Shown here in pieces: positions 9,818 to 19,588 of a stretch of 64,000 bases of DNA (position 1 is its first letter; each line of letters opens with the position of its first letter). The notes under the pieces were generated by a model, which was not told where the DNA came from, searched no databases, and was given only the letters and a program-made list of their open reading frames with translations. The translations under genes were made by a program, and so were the position numbers. The DNA is from Xanthomarina sp. F1114 (GTDB lineage: Bacteria; Bacteroidota; Bacteroidia; Flavobacteriales; Flavobacteriaceae), in NCBI RefSeq assembly GCF_026410255.1, contig NZ_JAPMLL010000012.1:79949-143948 (forward strand), read 5' to 3'.

Positions 9818-10249
9818 TTATCTATTCATGTTTTTCATTTCCTCTGTAAAAGTATCAATATCAACACCATTGCTTACTAAAACTAAAGCTTTGTCTACAA
9901 TGTATTTTACGTTGTCTGGGGAAAAACCTAAGCCAACAGCAATCTTTTTTAACACTATCATTTCGCTATCACCTTTAATATGATCTACATAAACCATACG
10001 AGCCAAATCGTATAAACGTTCCAAACGTCTATCGTATGAAGTTGGAGGGTTTATAGGGTGCGATTGGTAATCTTTTAATATAGTTCTGTATTCCGAATCA
10101 TTAATATCTAAGTTATGAGCCAAACGGTCTAAAAACGCTTTTTCTTGCTCTGTAATAATTCCATCGTCCATTGCTACTCTAACTATAGATGCAAAATGGT
10201 CTGCGTTACGTTGTTTAAATCCGCTATCAAATAAATCTGAAAATGACAT
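9818..10249 (-). CDS. TerB-family protein
   Basis: A 143-residue all-helical protein of the TerB / DjlA-N family. Typical marks are VAMDDGIITEQEKAFLDRLA near the start, where a DG-x-x-x-x-x-E metal-binding-like turn lies, and a second similar half (KKIAVGLGFSPDNV). TerB is linked to tellurite resistance in enterobacterial clusters, but stand-alone Bacteroidetes copies have no ter neighbours, as here. A stress or envelope role is possible but unproven. Confidence 0.8.
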   Translation of the reverse strand: MSFSDLFDSGFKQRNADHFASIVRVAMDDGIITEQEKAFLDRLAHNLDINDSEYRTILKDYQSHPINPPTSYDRRLERLYDLARMVYVDHIKGDSEMIVLKKIAVGLGFSPDNVKYIVDKALVLVSNGVDIDTFTEEMKNMNR

Positions 10250-10427
10250 ATATTTTTTATTTTAAATCTCTGATGATTGAGCTGCAAATATAGTTAAAGA
10301 ATATCCTTAATAAAACTAAAAAAATCTTTTTTAATTACACTTTATTCATCCTAAAAATTTAACTTCTAAGTAGTAAATATATTTTTTATCAGCATTTTCA
10401 CATAAAAAAATCACAAAAACACAATAG

Positions 10428-10461
10428 TTGTTCAACTAAAAAAAATGAAACATTATCTTTA
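10428..10461 (+). promoter_or_regulatory. Probable promoter of mfd
   Basis: A TTG at 10428-10430 and TATCTTTA at 10454-10461 are separated by 23 bases. This resembles the Bacteroidetes housekeeping pattern of TTG with a TAnnTTTG -7 box, with one change in the last base. It ends 16 bases before the TTG start of mfd, so the leader would be about ten bases. Confidence 0.45.
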
Positions 10462-10477
10462 CCAAAAATAAATTGTC

Positions 10478-13400
10478 TTGGGTAAAAATAACCTCTCGCA
10501 AACATATGCACAGGCTCTGCAAACGCAAAATCTGCAAACTGCTATTTCCAAAAATCAAAGTAAAACACATTTAAAAGGTCTTGTAGGCTCTTCTCTATCT
10601 TTTGTTTTAACCGAAACATTTAAACAAACAGACAAACCTTTTTTACTTGTTTTTAACGATAAAGAAGAAGCTGCCTTTTACCTCAACGATTTAGAAAGTT
10701 TACTCAACGATAAAGATGTTCTTTTCTATCCAGGAAGCTACAGAAGACCTTATCAAATTGAAGAAACAGACAATGCCAATGTACTTTTAAGAGCTGAAGT
10801 TTTAAACCGGATAAACTCTCGAAAAAAACCAGCTGTAATAGTGACTTATCCAGATGCTTTATTTGAAAAAGTAGTCACAAGAAAAGAATTAGAACGCAAT
10901 ACTTTAAAGGTTTCTATAAGCGATAATTTGTCTATAGATTTTGTAAATGAAGTTTTATTTGAATACAAATTTAAGCGTGTAGATTTTGTCACAGAACCGG
11001 GAGAATTTTCGGTAAGAGGTGGAATTGTGGATGTATTTTCATTCAGTCATGACGAACCTTACAGAATTGAATTTTTTGGAGATGAAGTAGACAGCATTAG
11101 AACCTTTGATGTAGAAACGCAACTTTCTACAGATCAAATAAAAAAAATAAGTATCATTCCTAATGTTGCTAATAAACTAATTGAAGAAAAACGCCAGAGT
11201 TTCTTAGATTATATAGCTTCTAAAACAGTAGTTTTTACTAAAAATAGTGATTTGATGTTCTCGAGAATCGACGATTTTTTTGAGAAAGCTGAAGAGGCCT
11301 TTAAAAACTTAACTTCAGAGTTAAAACATGCAGAACCTGAGGAGTTATTCTGTAATTCAGCCCTATTAAAAAAGCAGTTATTGGATTTTACCATAGTAGA
11401 ATTTGGGACTCAAAATATTTTTAATAACGATAGCACAATTGCTTTCAACACCTCACCCCAACCAGCTTTTAACAAACAGTTTAATCTTTTAATTGAGAAT
11501 CTAAACAACAATCATGAGAAAGGTTTCACTAATTATATTGCTTGTGTAAGCGAGCAACAAGCCAAACGTTTTCATGATATTTTTGAAGATGCAGAAGAGG
11601 AAGTTCATTATAAAACCATAGTTCTATCTCTGTACCAAGGCTTTGTAGATAAAGACAATAAAATTTGCTGTTATACGGATCATCAGATTTTTGAGCGTTA
11701 CCATAAGTTTCACTTAAAAAATGGCTATGCTAAAAAGCAAGCTATTACCTTAAAGGAACTTACAAATCTTGAAATTGGCGATTATGTAACTCATATAGAC
11801 CATGGAATTGGAAGGTTTGGTGGTTTACAAAAAATTGATGTTGAAGGCAAAAAACAAGAAGCCATTAAATTAGTTTATGGCGAGCGCGATATTCTTTATT
11901 TAAGTATTCACTCTCTTCATAAAATCACCAAGTTTAATGGAAAAGATGGTAAACCTCCTAAAGTCTATAAATTAGGGTCTGCGGCCTGGAAAAACTTAAA
12001 ACAAAAAACCAAAACAAGAGTTAAGGAAATAGCCTTTAACCTGATTCAGGTTTATGCCAAACGCAAACTGGAAAAAGGTTATCAATATCATCCAGATAGC
12101 ACCATGCAATTGGAGTTGGAATCTTCTTTTATTTACGAAGATACCCCAGATCAAATTACTGCTACTACCGATATTAAAACAGATATGGAAAGCGAAAGAC
12201 CTATGGACAGATTGGTTTGTGGTGATGTTGGCTTTGGTAAAACCGAGGTTGCTATTCGAGCTGCTTTTAAAGCTGTAGATAACGGCAAGCAAGTAGCTGT
12301 TTTAGTGCCAACAACTATATTAGCTTACCAACATTCTAGAACTTTTAAAGAGCGATTAAAAGATTTTCCAGTAACTGTAGAATACATTAATCGTTTTAGA
12401 ACGGCTAAGGAAAAAAGAACCACTTTAGAAGGCTTAGAAAATGGTTCTGTAGATATTATTATTGGCACCCATCAATTGGTAAACAAAAATGTCAAGTTTA
12501 AAGATTTAGGTTTATTGATTGTGGACGAAGAGCAGAAGTTTGGAGTTGCTGTCAAAGAAAAACTAAGAACACTTAAAGAACATGTGGATGTGCTTACCTT
12601 AACGGCTACTCCAATACCTAGAACTCTTCAGTTTAGTTTAATGGCGGCTCGAGATTTGTCTGTTATAACCACACCTCCTCCAAATCGTTATCCTATAGAA
12701 AGTCATGTAATTCGCTTTAGCGAAGAAACGATTAGAGATGCTATTACTTATGAAATTCAACGTGGCGGACAAGTGTTTTTTATTCATAACCGGATCGAAA
12801 ACATCAAGGAAGTAGCTGGTATGATTCAACGCTTAGTACCTGACGCGAAAATTGGAATTGGGCATGGACAAATGGATGGAAAGAAACTAGAACAACTTAT
12901 GCTGGCCTTTATTAATGGGGAATTTGACGTACTAATAAGTACAACCATTGTAGAAAGTGGCTTAGATGTTCCAAATGCAAATACCATTTTTATTAATAAT
13001 GCCAATAATTTTGGATTAAGCGATTTACACCAAATGCGTGGTCGTGTAGGACGAAGTAACAAGAAGGCATTTTGCTATTTTATAACTCCAGATTATTCTG
13101 CCATGACCGAAGATGCCAGAAAAAGAATTACAGCTTTAGAGCAATTTTCTGAACTTGGTAGTGGACTGAACATTGCCATGAAAGATCTAGAAATTCGTGG
13201 TGCCGGCGATTTATTAGGTGGGGAACAAAGTGGGTTTATTAACGATATAGGGTTTGACACCTATCAGAAAATACTAAGTGAAGCCATCGAGGAACTTAAA
13301 GAAAATGAATTCAAAGATTTATATGAAGACGATGGCAAAGAAAAAGAGTATGTAAAAGATGTGACCATAGATTCCGATTTAGAAATGCTTTTCCCAGACG

Positions 13401-13816
13401 ATTATGTCAATAATATTTCTGAACGATTAAACCTATATACTCAACTAAATAATATTAAAACCGAAGAAGAGTTTCAAAAATTTGAATCGGAGATTGTAGA
13501 TCGTTTTGGGGAGTTACCAACCCAGGTAGTAGATTTATTTAATAGTGTTCGAATTAAATGGGTTGCTACTAAAATAGGACTTGAAAAAGTGGTGATGAAA
13601 CAAGGGAAATTAATTGGTTATTTTATAACAGACCAACAGAGTGCTTATTACCAAAGTGCAAATTTCACTAAGGTTTTACAGTATGTTCAAGCACATCCTA
13701 CAGCTTGTAAAATGAAGGAAAAAGAAACCAGAAAAGGCTTGCGTTTATTGCTTACGTTTGATAAAATTAAAACCGTAGAACAGGCTTTAACTGTTTTAAA
13801 ACCTATTGTGAATTAG
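10478..13816 (+). CDS. mfd: Transcription-repair coupling factor Mfd
   Basis: A 1112-residue DNA translocase that removes RNA polymerase stalled at lesions and recruits UvrA. Seen in order: an N-terminal UvrB-like domain (FYPGSYRRPYQ, EPGEFSVRGGIVDVF), the RNA-polymerase-interaction domain (GDYVTHIDHGIGRF), the RecG-like helicase core with Walker A GDVGFGKTE near residue 585 and DEEQ near 683, GRVGRSNK, and the C-terminal TRCF domain. The start is a TTG at 10478; no in-frame ATG gives a better N-terminus. The 3' end overlaps the yraN stop by four bases. Confidence 0.96.
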   Translation: MGKNNLSQTYAQALQTQNLQTAISKNQSKTHLKGLVGSSLSFVLTETFKQTDKPFLLVFNDKEEAAFYLNDLESLLNDKDVLFYPGSYRRPYQIEETDNANVLLRAEVLNRINSRKKPAVIVTYPDALFEKVVTRKELERNTLKVSISDNLSIDFVNEVLFEYKFKRVDFVTEPGEFSVRGGIVDVFSFSHDEPYRIEFFGDEVDSIRTFDVETQLSTDQIKKISIIPNVANKLIEEKRQSFLDYIASKTVVFTKNSDLMFSRIDDFFEKAEEAFKNLTSELKHAEPEELFCNSALLKKQLLDFTIVEFGTQNIFNNDSTIAFNTSPQPAFNKQFNLLIENLNNNHEKGFTNYIACVSEQQAKRFHDIFEDAEEEVHYKTIVLSLYQGFVDKDNKICCYTDHQIFERYHKFHLKNGYAKKQAITLKELTNLEIGDYVTHIDHGIGRFGGLQKIDVEGKKQEAIKLVYGERDILYLSIHSLHKITKFNGKDGKPPKVYKLGSAAWKNLKQKTKTRVKEIAFNLIQVYAKRKLEKGYQYHPDSTMQLELESSFIYEDTPDQITATTDIKTDMESERPMDRLVCGDVGFGKTEVAIRAAFKAVDNGKQVAVLVPTTILAYQHSRTFKERLKDFPVTVEYINRFRTAKEKRTTLEGLENGSVDIIIGTHQLVNKNVKFKDLGLLIVDEEQKFGVAVKEKLRTLKEHVDVLTLTATPIPRTLQFSLMAARDLSVITTPPPNRYPIESHVIRFSEETIRDAITYEIQRGGQVFFIHNRIENIKEVAGMIQRLVPDAKIGIGHGQMDGKKLEQLMLAFINGEFDVLISTTIVESGLDVPNANTIFINNANNFGLSDLHQMRGRVGRSNKKAFCYFITPDYSAMTEDARKRITALEQFSELGSGLNIAMKDLEIRGAGDLLGGEQSGFINDIGFDTYQKILSEAIEELKENEFKDLYEDDGKEKEYVKDVTIDSDLEMLFPDDYVNNISERLNLYTQLNNIKTEEEFQKFESEIVDRFGELPTQVVDLFNSVRIKWVATKIGLEKVVMKQGKLIGYFITDQQSAYYQSANFTKVLQYVQAHPTACKMKEKETRKGLRLLLTFDKIKTVEQALTVLKPIVN

Positions 13817-14178
13817 AAGTAATAGAAAGCATCTTTATAGTGCGTAAGTTCTTCTTTAGACTTGTTCTTTATAATTGCAATAATATCAAAACGCACTTCT
13901 AAAGTAATGTTGTTTGTTACCATATAAGTATCCATGGCTTTTACAAGAAGCTTGATTTTTCCTTGTGTCACAAAACTCTGTGGGTCTCCAAAGACATCAG
14001 AATTTCTCGTTTTCACTTCCACGCAAACAATGCTGTCTCTTTCTTTGGGCGAGGCAATAATGTCAACTTCGGCACGATCGTAAAAATAGTTTCGCTCTAA
14101 AATTTCATATCCCTTTGTTAAAAGATAATTGGCTGCAAATTCTTCGCCCCATTCTCCAAGTTCGTTATGATATGCCAT
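13813..14178 (-). CDS. yraN: YraN family endonuclease-like protein (UPF0102)
   Basis: A 121-residue protein with the Holliday-junction-resolvase-like fold of the UPF0102 family. The N-terminal G-x-x-G-E-x-x-A motif (LGEWGEEFAANYL) and the nuclease-type acid residues RAEVDII and VCVEVKTR are conserved. The biochemical role is still unclear. It is convergent with mfd and the two genes share four bases at their ends, so no terminator sits between them. Confidence 0.9.
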   Translation of the reverse strand: MAYHNELGEWGEEFAANYLLTKGYEILERNYFYDRAEVDIIASPKERDSIVCVEVKTRNSDVFGDPQSFVTQGKIKLLVKAMDTYMVTNNITLEVRFDIIAIIKNKSKEELTHYKDAFYYF

Positions 14179-14179
14179 A

Positions 14180-14277
14180 ATTCCTGCGAAAGCAGGAATC
14201 TTATCCTTACTTTCTAATTAATCTATTTACGAAAGCGAGAATCTCATCCTTACTTTCTAATTAACCTATTTATGAAA
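14180..14277. repeat. Tandem 43-bp repeat with a hairpin in the yraN upstream region
   Basis: Two adjacent copies (14187-14229 and 14230-14272) differ at only about four of 43 positions, and the first bases of a third copy follow at 14273. Each copy starts CGAAAGC and contains ATCCTTACTTTCTAATTAA. The first copy overlaps an inverted repeat, ATTCCTGC-GAAA-GCAGGAAT, that can form a tight stem. The repeat starts right after the yraN start codon. Confidence 0.85.
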
Positions 14278-14422
14278 TAAAAATTCATTTTAAATATTTC
14301 ATTTTCAGGCTAAAGATAACCAACTCCCCTCCATTTTACAACAGCCAAATGATTATTTCAAATTGAAAAAGTAAATCCTACAATAAGTAGTACTTTTACA
14401 TTTTAAATAAAGCAGGTATAAA

Positions 14423-14719
14423 ATGGCTACTATTAAATGTCCCAATTGTGGTGTTTATAATACAGATAGAGATTATTGCGAAAAATGCAACACTGTTCTT
14501 TCCTATAAAATTAGACGTGAACTTGCTTTAAAGAAAGAGGAAGAACAACGTCAAAGAGAGATGGCCTCCAAAGAAAAAAAAGAATCTTTCTTTGAAAAAT
14601 ATAGTAATCACCGATTTCTTTTAGTACGTATTATAGTGAAAATAATCCGTTCTATTTGGCTTGTATTTATGGCTATAGGCATGTTTATTGCTTGGTTAAT
14701 TTCAGCTGTAGTTGCATGA
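14423..14719 (+). CDS. Zinc-ribbon membrane protein, unknown function
   Basis: A 98-residue protein with an N-terminal zinc ribbon (CPNCGVY...CEKCNT, four cysteines in two CxxC pairs within residues 6-22), then a charged helical linker (about 30-60, rich in K and E) and one C-terminal membrane segment (SIWLVFMAIGMFIAWLISAV). The ribbon would face the cytoplasm. I do not recognise a named family. Its stop overlaps the next ATG (ATGA), so the two membrane proteins are translationally coupled and may work together. Confidence 0.8.
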   Translation: MATIKCPNCGVYNTDRDYCEKCNTVLSYKIRRELALKKEEEQRQREMASKEKKESFFEKYSNHRFLLVRIIVKIIRSIWLVFMAIGMFIAWLISAVVA

Positions 14720-15069
14720 AAATCCTAAAAAGCACAATTCTTATAGCTTTCTGCTTAATCGCTTTATTTATTTATGTAGCAAATAGATTAGCCTTACCAC
14801 TCCCTTCATGGATTTACTTTTATGTAAACGATTTTCTATGCATGCCCATAGTATTAAGTTTGAGTTTGGCTGCTCTTCGTTTTATAAAAAAATCTGATAT
14901 TATTTACGTGCCTTTAAGTATCATTTTAATTATGACAACTTATTATGCCATTTATTTTGAATGGCTTATGCCTCAATTAAACTCTAGATATACTGGAGAT
15001 TTAATAGACGTGTTTCTCTATTTTCTTGGGGCTTTCTTATTTTTTATATTTCAGAAAAAGTTATTTTAA
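14716..15069 (+). CDS. Four-helix membrane protein, unknown function
   Basis: A 117-residue integral membrane protein with about four hydrophobic helices (ILIAFCLIALFIYVANR, NDFLCMPIVLSLSLAALRF, VPLSIILIMTTYYAIYF, FLYFLGAFLFFIF). I place the start at the ATG at 14716, which overlaps the stop of the zinc-ribbon gene. The open frame extends further upstream, but that part is the shadow of the ribbon gene. Small magnetosome- and CcoS-unrelated proteins of this shape are common and have no known role. It converges on the LD-carboxypeptidase gene. Confidence 0.75.
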   Translation: MKILKSTILIAFCLIALFIYVANRLALPLPSWIYFYVNDFLCMPIVLSLSLAALRFIKKSDIIYVPLSIILIMTTYYAIYFEWLMPQLNSRYTGDLIDVFLYFLGAFLFFIFQKKLF

Positions 15070-15090
15070 AACTTGAAGAAAGTTTAGGTT

Positions 15091-16107
15091 TTATTGTTCA
15101 AAAACAACGGTCGATTCATCTTTCCCTACAGTCATTTTAATTGTTTCTCCAAGTACCATGGCACGATTATCTTTTTCGTGTCCTGCGGGCATATTAAAAG
15201 CTATTGGAAAATTATAATCAGCAAGTGCATCTAAAATAAGCTGCTCTATAGAACTACCCCAGGCAGTCGTGTTTTTTCTAATTTTGCTCATATCTCCAAC
15301 TAAAAGTCCCGCACAATCATCGAAATATCCGGCACGTTTTAAACTTTGTAACATACGGTCTATATGATATTTATATTCACCTATTTCTTCTATAAATAAA
15401 ATTTTCCCACTAGTATCTATACTTGTTTTAGAACCCAACATGGTATGAAGCATGGTTAAGTTTCCACCTACTAAAGGAGCTGAAACAGTTCCGGTTTTAT
15501 TATAGGCAGACCCTTTTAATGTATAACTTAATGGCTCTCCAAAAATGGCCTTTTTAAAAGTATCAATAGTTTCTGTTATGTCATTCGGGTCGTCTGATAA
15601 ACTGGTACACATAAGCGCATGAATAGTTTCAAATCCTTCATTGTGAAACTGATTATGCAAAGCTGTAATATCGCTATAACCTATTAGCCATTTAGGCCTT
15701 TCTTTTAATTTGGTAAAATCCAATTTATCTAAAATTCTTACAGCTCCATAACCTCCTCTTGCACACCAAATAGCGCTAATACTGGAATTATCCATGGCTT
15801 CCTGGAAATCTTCGCAACGCTCATCGTCCGTACCAGCAAAGTGATTATTCTGATTAAAAACATGCTTTCCAACTACCACGTTCAATCCCCAACTTTTAAG
15901 CAGGCTTTTAGCTTGCTGAATTTCACTAGCTCGCCCTTTTAAAATTCCTGAAGGTGCTACAATGGCAACTGTATCGCCAGCTTTTAAAAATGGAGGTTGT
16001 TTCAAGGTATGTGTTTTTTGTGTTTGAAGTTCTTGTGCTGAAAGCCTTTGTTTTCCGAAGAAAAAAACCAAGCAGAACAAGCTTAATATAAAAGTAAATT
16101 TTGTCAT
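15091..16107 (-). CDS. LD-carboxypeptidase (peptidase S66), exported
   Basis: A serine LD-carboxypeptidase that trims the terminal D-alanine from murein tetrapeptides. An N-terminal signal peptide (TFILSLFCLVFFFG, cut after LSAQ) suggests periplasmic location, unlike cytoplasmic LdcA. The S66 triad is visible: Ser145 in GYSDIT, Glu240 in FIEEIGEY and His310 in PAGHEKD, numbered from the ATG at 16107. The open frame also has an ATG at 16122, but the shorter form gives a more regular signal peptide. The start region abuts the metG promoter. Confidence 0.9.
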   Translation of the reverse strand: MTKFTFILSLFCLVFFFGKQRLSAQELQTQKTHTLKQPPFLKAGDTVAIVAPSGILKGRASEIQQAKSLLKSWGLNVVVGKHVFNQNNHFAGTDDERCEDFQEAMDNSSISAIWCARGGYGAVRILDKLDFTKLKERPKWLIGYSDITALHNQFHNEGFETIHALMCTSLSDDPNDITETIDTFKKAIFGEPLSYTLKGSAYNKTGTVSAPLVGGNLTMLHTMLGSKTSIDTSGKILFIEEIGEYKYHIDRMLQSLKRAGYFDDCAGLLVGDMSKIRKNTTAWGSSIEQLILDALADYNFPIAFNMPAGHEKDNRAMVLGETIKMTVGKDESTVVFEQ

Positions 16108-16150
16108 AATGTAAATGTACATTTTTTTTCTAAATCGCCTCTAAAATGCG

Positions 16151-16158
16151 TACTTTTG
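16151..16158 (+). promoter_or_regulatory. Probable -7 box of the metG promoter
   Basis: TACTTTTG is an exact match to the Bacteroidetes -7 consensus TAnnTTTG and ends 21 bases before the metG ATG. I see no clear TTG at -33. Confidence 0.5.
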
Positions 16159-16179
16159 TACACTTTAAAAATATAAATA

Positions 16180-18261
16180 ATGTCAAAAAACTCTTCCCCT
16201 TCGGCAGACAGATATACCATAACAGCTGCTTTACCTTATACTAATGGCCCCATTCATATTGGCCATTTGGCAGGTGTTTATGTACCAGCAGATATTTATG
16301 CCCGCTATTTACGGTTAATAGGAAAAGATGTTGCTTTTATTTGTGGAAGCGATGAGCATGGTGTTCCAATCACTATTAAAGCGAAAAAAGAAGGCGTTTC
16401 TCCTCAAGATATTGTAGATAAATATCATGCCATTATTAAAAAGTCTTTTGAGGATTTTGGCATTTCTTTAGATAATTATTCCAGAACTACAGCTAAAGTA
16501 CATCATGATACGGCTTCAGAATTTTTTACAAGTTTATACGAAAAAGGTGAGTTTACAGAAGAAATTACCGAACAGTTATATGATGAAGAAGCCAATCAGT
16601 TTTTAGCAGACAGATTTGTAGTTGGAACCTGTCCTAAATGTGGCAACGAAGAAAGTTATGGCGACCAATGTGAAGCTTGTGGTACCAGTCATAATGCCAC
16701 GGATTTAATCAATCCAAAGTCGGCCATTACCGGAAACATTCCAACCTTAAAACAAACAAAACATTGGTTTTTACCTTTAGATAAACACGAAGATTTCTTA
16801 AAAGAATGGATTTTAAAAGGTCATAAAAAAGATTGGAAACCTAATGTTTACGGACAAGTAAAATCTTGGATCGACGATGGTTTACGTCCAAGAGCCGTAA
16901 CTAGAGATTTAGATTGGGGAATTCCCGTTCCTCTTCCAGATGCAGAAGGCAAAGTGCTTTATGTATGGTTCGATGCGCCAATTGGTTATATTTCTGCTAC
17001 CAAAGAATGGGCAGAACGCGAAGGAAAAGATTGGGAACCTTACTGGAAGGATAAAAATACCAAACTAGTTCATTTTATTGGAAAAGATAATATTGTATTC
17101 CATTGTATTATTTTTCCAGCTATGTTAAAAGCTGAAGGCTCTTATATTTTACCAGATAACGTTCCTGCAAACGAGTTTTTAAACTTGGAAGGCAATAAAC
17201 TTTCAACCTCTAAAAACTGGGCGGTTTGGTTACCAGAATATTTAGAAGATTTTCCGAATCAGCAAGATGTTTTGCGCTATGCCTTAACAGCAAATGCTCC
17301 AGAAACAAAAGACAACGACTTTACATGGAAAGATTTTCAGGCAAGAAACAACAACGAATTGGTTGCTATTTTTGGAAATTTCATTAACCGTGTGGTAGTC
17401 TTAACCAATAAATATTACAACGGAATAGTTCCGAAACCATCCAACTTTTCTCAAGTGGATAATGAAACCCTAGCTGCAGTTAAAGCTTATCCAGCTGTTA
17501 TTTCTAGTTCTATTGAGCGTTATAGATTTAGAGAAGCTGGGCAAGAATTAATGAATTTAGCTAGATTGGGAAATAAATATTTAGCAGACGAAGAACCTTG
17601 GAAGGTAGTTAAAGAAGACGAAGCCAGAACCCAAACCATTATGTTTGTGGCACTTCAAATTGCGTCGGCTTTAGCCACTTTAAGCGAACCATTTTTACCC
17701 TTTACTTCAAATAAATTAAAAGCTATTCTAAAAACAACATCAAACACTATTGAAACTTCTTGGAACGATGTTTCTACAAAAGATATTTTACTTCCTACAG
17801 GACACCAAATTGGAAAAGCTGAATTATTATTCTCAAAAATTGAAGACGAAACCGTTCAAGCTCAAGTTGATAAATTATTAGCTACCAAGAAAGCAAACGA
17901 AGCTGCTAATAAAAAAGTTGATCCTGAAAAGGACACCATTAGTTTTGAGGATTTCACAAAATTAGATTTAAGAGTTGGAACTATTTTAGAAGCTGAAAAA
18001 ATGCCAAAAACTAAAAAGCTTTTAGTCTTAAAAGTAGATACAGGAATCGATATAAGGACCATTGTTTCTGGAATTGCTGAAAGCTTTACTCCAGAAGAAG
18101 TAATTGGTAAAAAAGTGACTGTTTTAGTAAATTTAGCTCCAAGAAAGCTTCGCGGTGTAGAAAGCCAAGGCATGATTTTAATGACAGAAACTTCTGAAGG
18201 AAAATTAGTTTTTGTAAATCCTGATGATGAGAATATTACTAATGGATTGCAAATAAGCTAA
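16180..18261 (+). CDS. metG: Methionyl-tRNA synthetase
   Basis: A 693-residue class I synthetase that charges tRNA-Met. HIGH is exact (residues 26-29 in [14 protein letters not shown]), the zinc knuckle has two C-x-x-C pairs ([18 protein letters not shown]), and the KMSKS loop is the common variant KLSTS. The anticodon-binding domain is followed by a C-terminal EMAP/Trbp111-like tRNA-binding domain ([20 protein letters not shown]) that aids dimerisation. The following methyltransferase starts three bases after the stop. Confidence 0.97.
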   Translation: MSKNSSPSADRYTITAALPYTNGPIHIGHLAGVYVPADIYARYLRLIGKDVAFICGSDEHGVPITIKAKKEGVSPQDIVDKYHAIIKKSFEDFGISLDNYSRTTAKVHHDTASEFFTSLYEKGEFTEEITEQLYDEEANQFLADRFVVGTCPKCGNEESYGDQCEACGTSHNATDLINPKSAITGNIPTLKQTKHWFLPLDKHEDFLKEWILKGHKKDWKPNVYGQVKSWIDDGLRPRAVTRDLDWGIPVPLPDAEGKVLYVWFDAPIGYISATKEWAEREGKDWEPYWKDKNTKLVHFIGKDNIVFHCIIFPAMLKAEGSYILPDNVPANEFLNLEGNKLSTSKNWAVWLPEYLEDFPNQQDVLRYALTANAPETKDNDFTWKDFQARNNNELVAIFGNFINRVVVLTNKYYNGIVPKPSNFSQVDNETLAAVKAYPAVISSSIERYRFREAGQELMNLARLGNKYLADEEPWKVVKEDEARTQTIMFVALQIASALATLSEPFLPFTSNKLKAILKTTSNTIETSWNDVSTKDILLPTGHQIGKAELLFSKIEDETVQAQVDKLLATKKANEAANKKVDPEKDTISFEDFTKLDLRVGTILEAEKMPKTKKLLVLKVDTGIDIRTIVSGIAESFTPEEVIGKKVTVLVNLAPRKLRGVESQGMILMTETSEGKLVFVNPDDENITNGLQIS

Positions 18262-18264
18262 TAA

Positions 18265-18897
18265 ATGGAAAACTCTCAAGACTTAAAATCTCATTGGAAC
18301 AAAGCTTACGATAAAGAAGATAATCAGTTGGGGTGGTTTGAAGAAAACCCAGCGCCAACCATGCAACTTATAGAAGCTTGTAAGCTTGAAAAAGATGCTA
18401 AAATTTTAAATGTTGGAGTTGGAACTACCAACCTCATCGATACTCTTTTAGACGAAGGTTATACCAACCTTATTGCAAACGATTTGAGCGACTTTGCCTT
18501 ACAAAAGCTAAAAAACCGCATTAAACAATCGCATAATTATCAGTTAACAACAATTACAGACGATTTAACAAACCCCACAGAATTACAAAATCTCGAAAAC
18601 GTCAATCTATGGATTGATAGAGCCGTACTTCATTTCTTCTTAAAAGAAGAAGAACAAACGGCATATTTTAATTTAATTAAAAAAATAGTAAATAAAGGTG
18701 GTTTTGTCTTGATTGCTGTTTTTTCTCTAGATGGTGCAGAAAAATGTTGTGGCCTAGACTTAAAACGCTATAATCTTGATATGCTAAAAGACGCCTTAGG
18801 CACAGATTTCAAATTGATAGATTCTTTTAATCATACGTTTATAAATCCTTTTGGTGGCGAACGTCCTTATATTTATACTTTATTCCAAAAAATGTAA
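18265..18897 (+). CDS. Class I SAM-dependent methyltransferase
   Basis: A 210-residue methyltransferase. The SAM-binding motif I is slightly unusual (KILNVGVGTTNLIDTL, with N and V where most have D/E and G), followed by an acidic motif II (LIANDLS) and motif IV-like NLWIDRAVLHFF. The N-terminal HWNKAYDKEDNQLGWFEENP resembles thiopurine/tellurite-type methyltransferases. The substrate is unknown. It is cotranscribed with metG on position alone (three-base gap). Confidence 0.85.
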   Translation: MENSQDLKSHWNKAYDKEDNQLGWFEENPAPTMQLIEACKLEKDAKILNVGVGTTNLIDTLLDEGYTNLIANDLSDFALQKLKNRIKQSHNYQLTTITDDLTNPTELQNLENVNLWIDRAVLHFFLKEEEQTAYFNLIKKIVNKGGFVLIAVFSLDGAEKCCGLDLKRYNLDMLKDALGTDFKLIDSFNHTFINPFGGERPYIYTLFQKM

Positions 18898-18971
18898 TCT
18901 TAAAACATTCTAAATTACAATTCCACTAAGGGATAAGCCCCCTTTACCATCCAAATGTTAGGAAGATTTCT

Positions 18972-18979
18972 TAGCTTTG
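18972..18979 (+). promoter_or_regulatory. Probable -7 box of the ferritin promoter
   Basis: TAGCTTTG matches TAnnTTTG exactly and lies 16 bases before the ferritin ATG. No clear -33 element is seen. Confidence 0.45.
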
Positions 18980-18995
18980 ATTAAACATTAAAATT

Positions 18996-19511
18996 ATGCT
19001 ATCAAAAACAATAGAAAAAGTATTAAACGATCAAATAAGGATTGAATCAGAATCTTCTCAAATATATTTGGCCATGGCTTGTTGGGCAGAAGTAAAAGGT
19101 TTAGAAGGAATTGCTGGATTTATGTACGCACAGTCTGATGAAGAAAGAGATCACATGCTTAAATTTGTGAAATTTGTAAACGAACGTGGTGGTCATGCGC
19201 ATATTTCGGATCTAAACGAGCCAAATGTCAAGTTTAAGTCTTTTAAAGAAATGTTTGAAAAACTACTTGAACATGAAATTTTCGTTTCAGAATCCATTAA
19301 CAATTTAGTAGATATTAGTTTACAAGAAAAGGATTATGCCACTCATAATTTCTTACAGTGGTACGTGGCCGAGCAGATTGAAGAAGAAGCAATGGCAAGA
19401 ACTATTCTAGATAAAATAAACCTAATTGGAGACGATAAAGGAGGTCTTTATTTATTTGACAGAGATATTCAACAACTTACTATAAGCTCTGCTTCAAACG
19501 ATAACGTTTAA
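18996..19511 (+). CDS. ftnA: Ferritin (FtnA-type)
   Basis: A 171-residue iron-storage protein that oxidises Fe2+ and stores it as a mineral inside a 24-subunit shell. The ferroxidase ligands are in place: Glu17 (RIESES), Glu50 and His53 (SDEERDHML), and the E-x-x-Q/E pair near VAEQIEEEA. The absence of a heme Met and the FtnA-like AMACWAEVKGLEG distinguish it from bacterioferritin. It appears to be transcribed alone; a very small cysteine-protein gene follows. Confidence 0.94.
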   Translation: MLSKTIEKVLNDQIRIESESSQIYLAMACWAEVKGLEGIAGFMYAQSDEERDHMLKFVKFVNERGGHAHISDLNEPNVKFKSFKEMFEKLLEHEIFVSESINNLVDISLQEKDYATHNFLQWYVAEQIEEEAMARTILDKINLIGDDKGGLYLFDRDIQQLTISSASNDNV

Positions 19512-19552
19512 ATTTTTAACATTTTAGTTTATTTAGATTCATTAAAAATAAT

Positions 19553-19560
19553 TACTTTTG
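19553..19560 (+). promoter_or_regulatory. Probable -7 box for the small cysteine-protein gene
   Basis: TACTTTTG fits TAnnTTTG exactly and lies 28 bases ahead of the TTG start at 19589. This supports an independent transcript. Confidence 0.45.
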
Positions 19561-19588
19561 TCTCATTACTTAATACCTAGTATTTGTT

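Noticed and set aside
9818..10249. Tellurite-resistance operon
   Set aside because: Only one TerB-like protein is present; no terZ, terC or terD genes are near.
14181..14200. Terminator for yraN or mfd
   Set aside because: The hairpin lies upstream of the yraN start and far past the mfd end, and it has no T-tract; it is part of the 43-bp repeat.
15070..15090. Terminator between the membrane protein and the LD-carboxypeptidase genes
   Set aside because: Only a weak short stem can be drawn in the 21-base gap, with no convincing T-tract.
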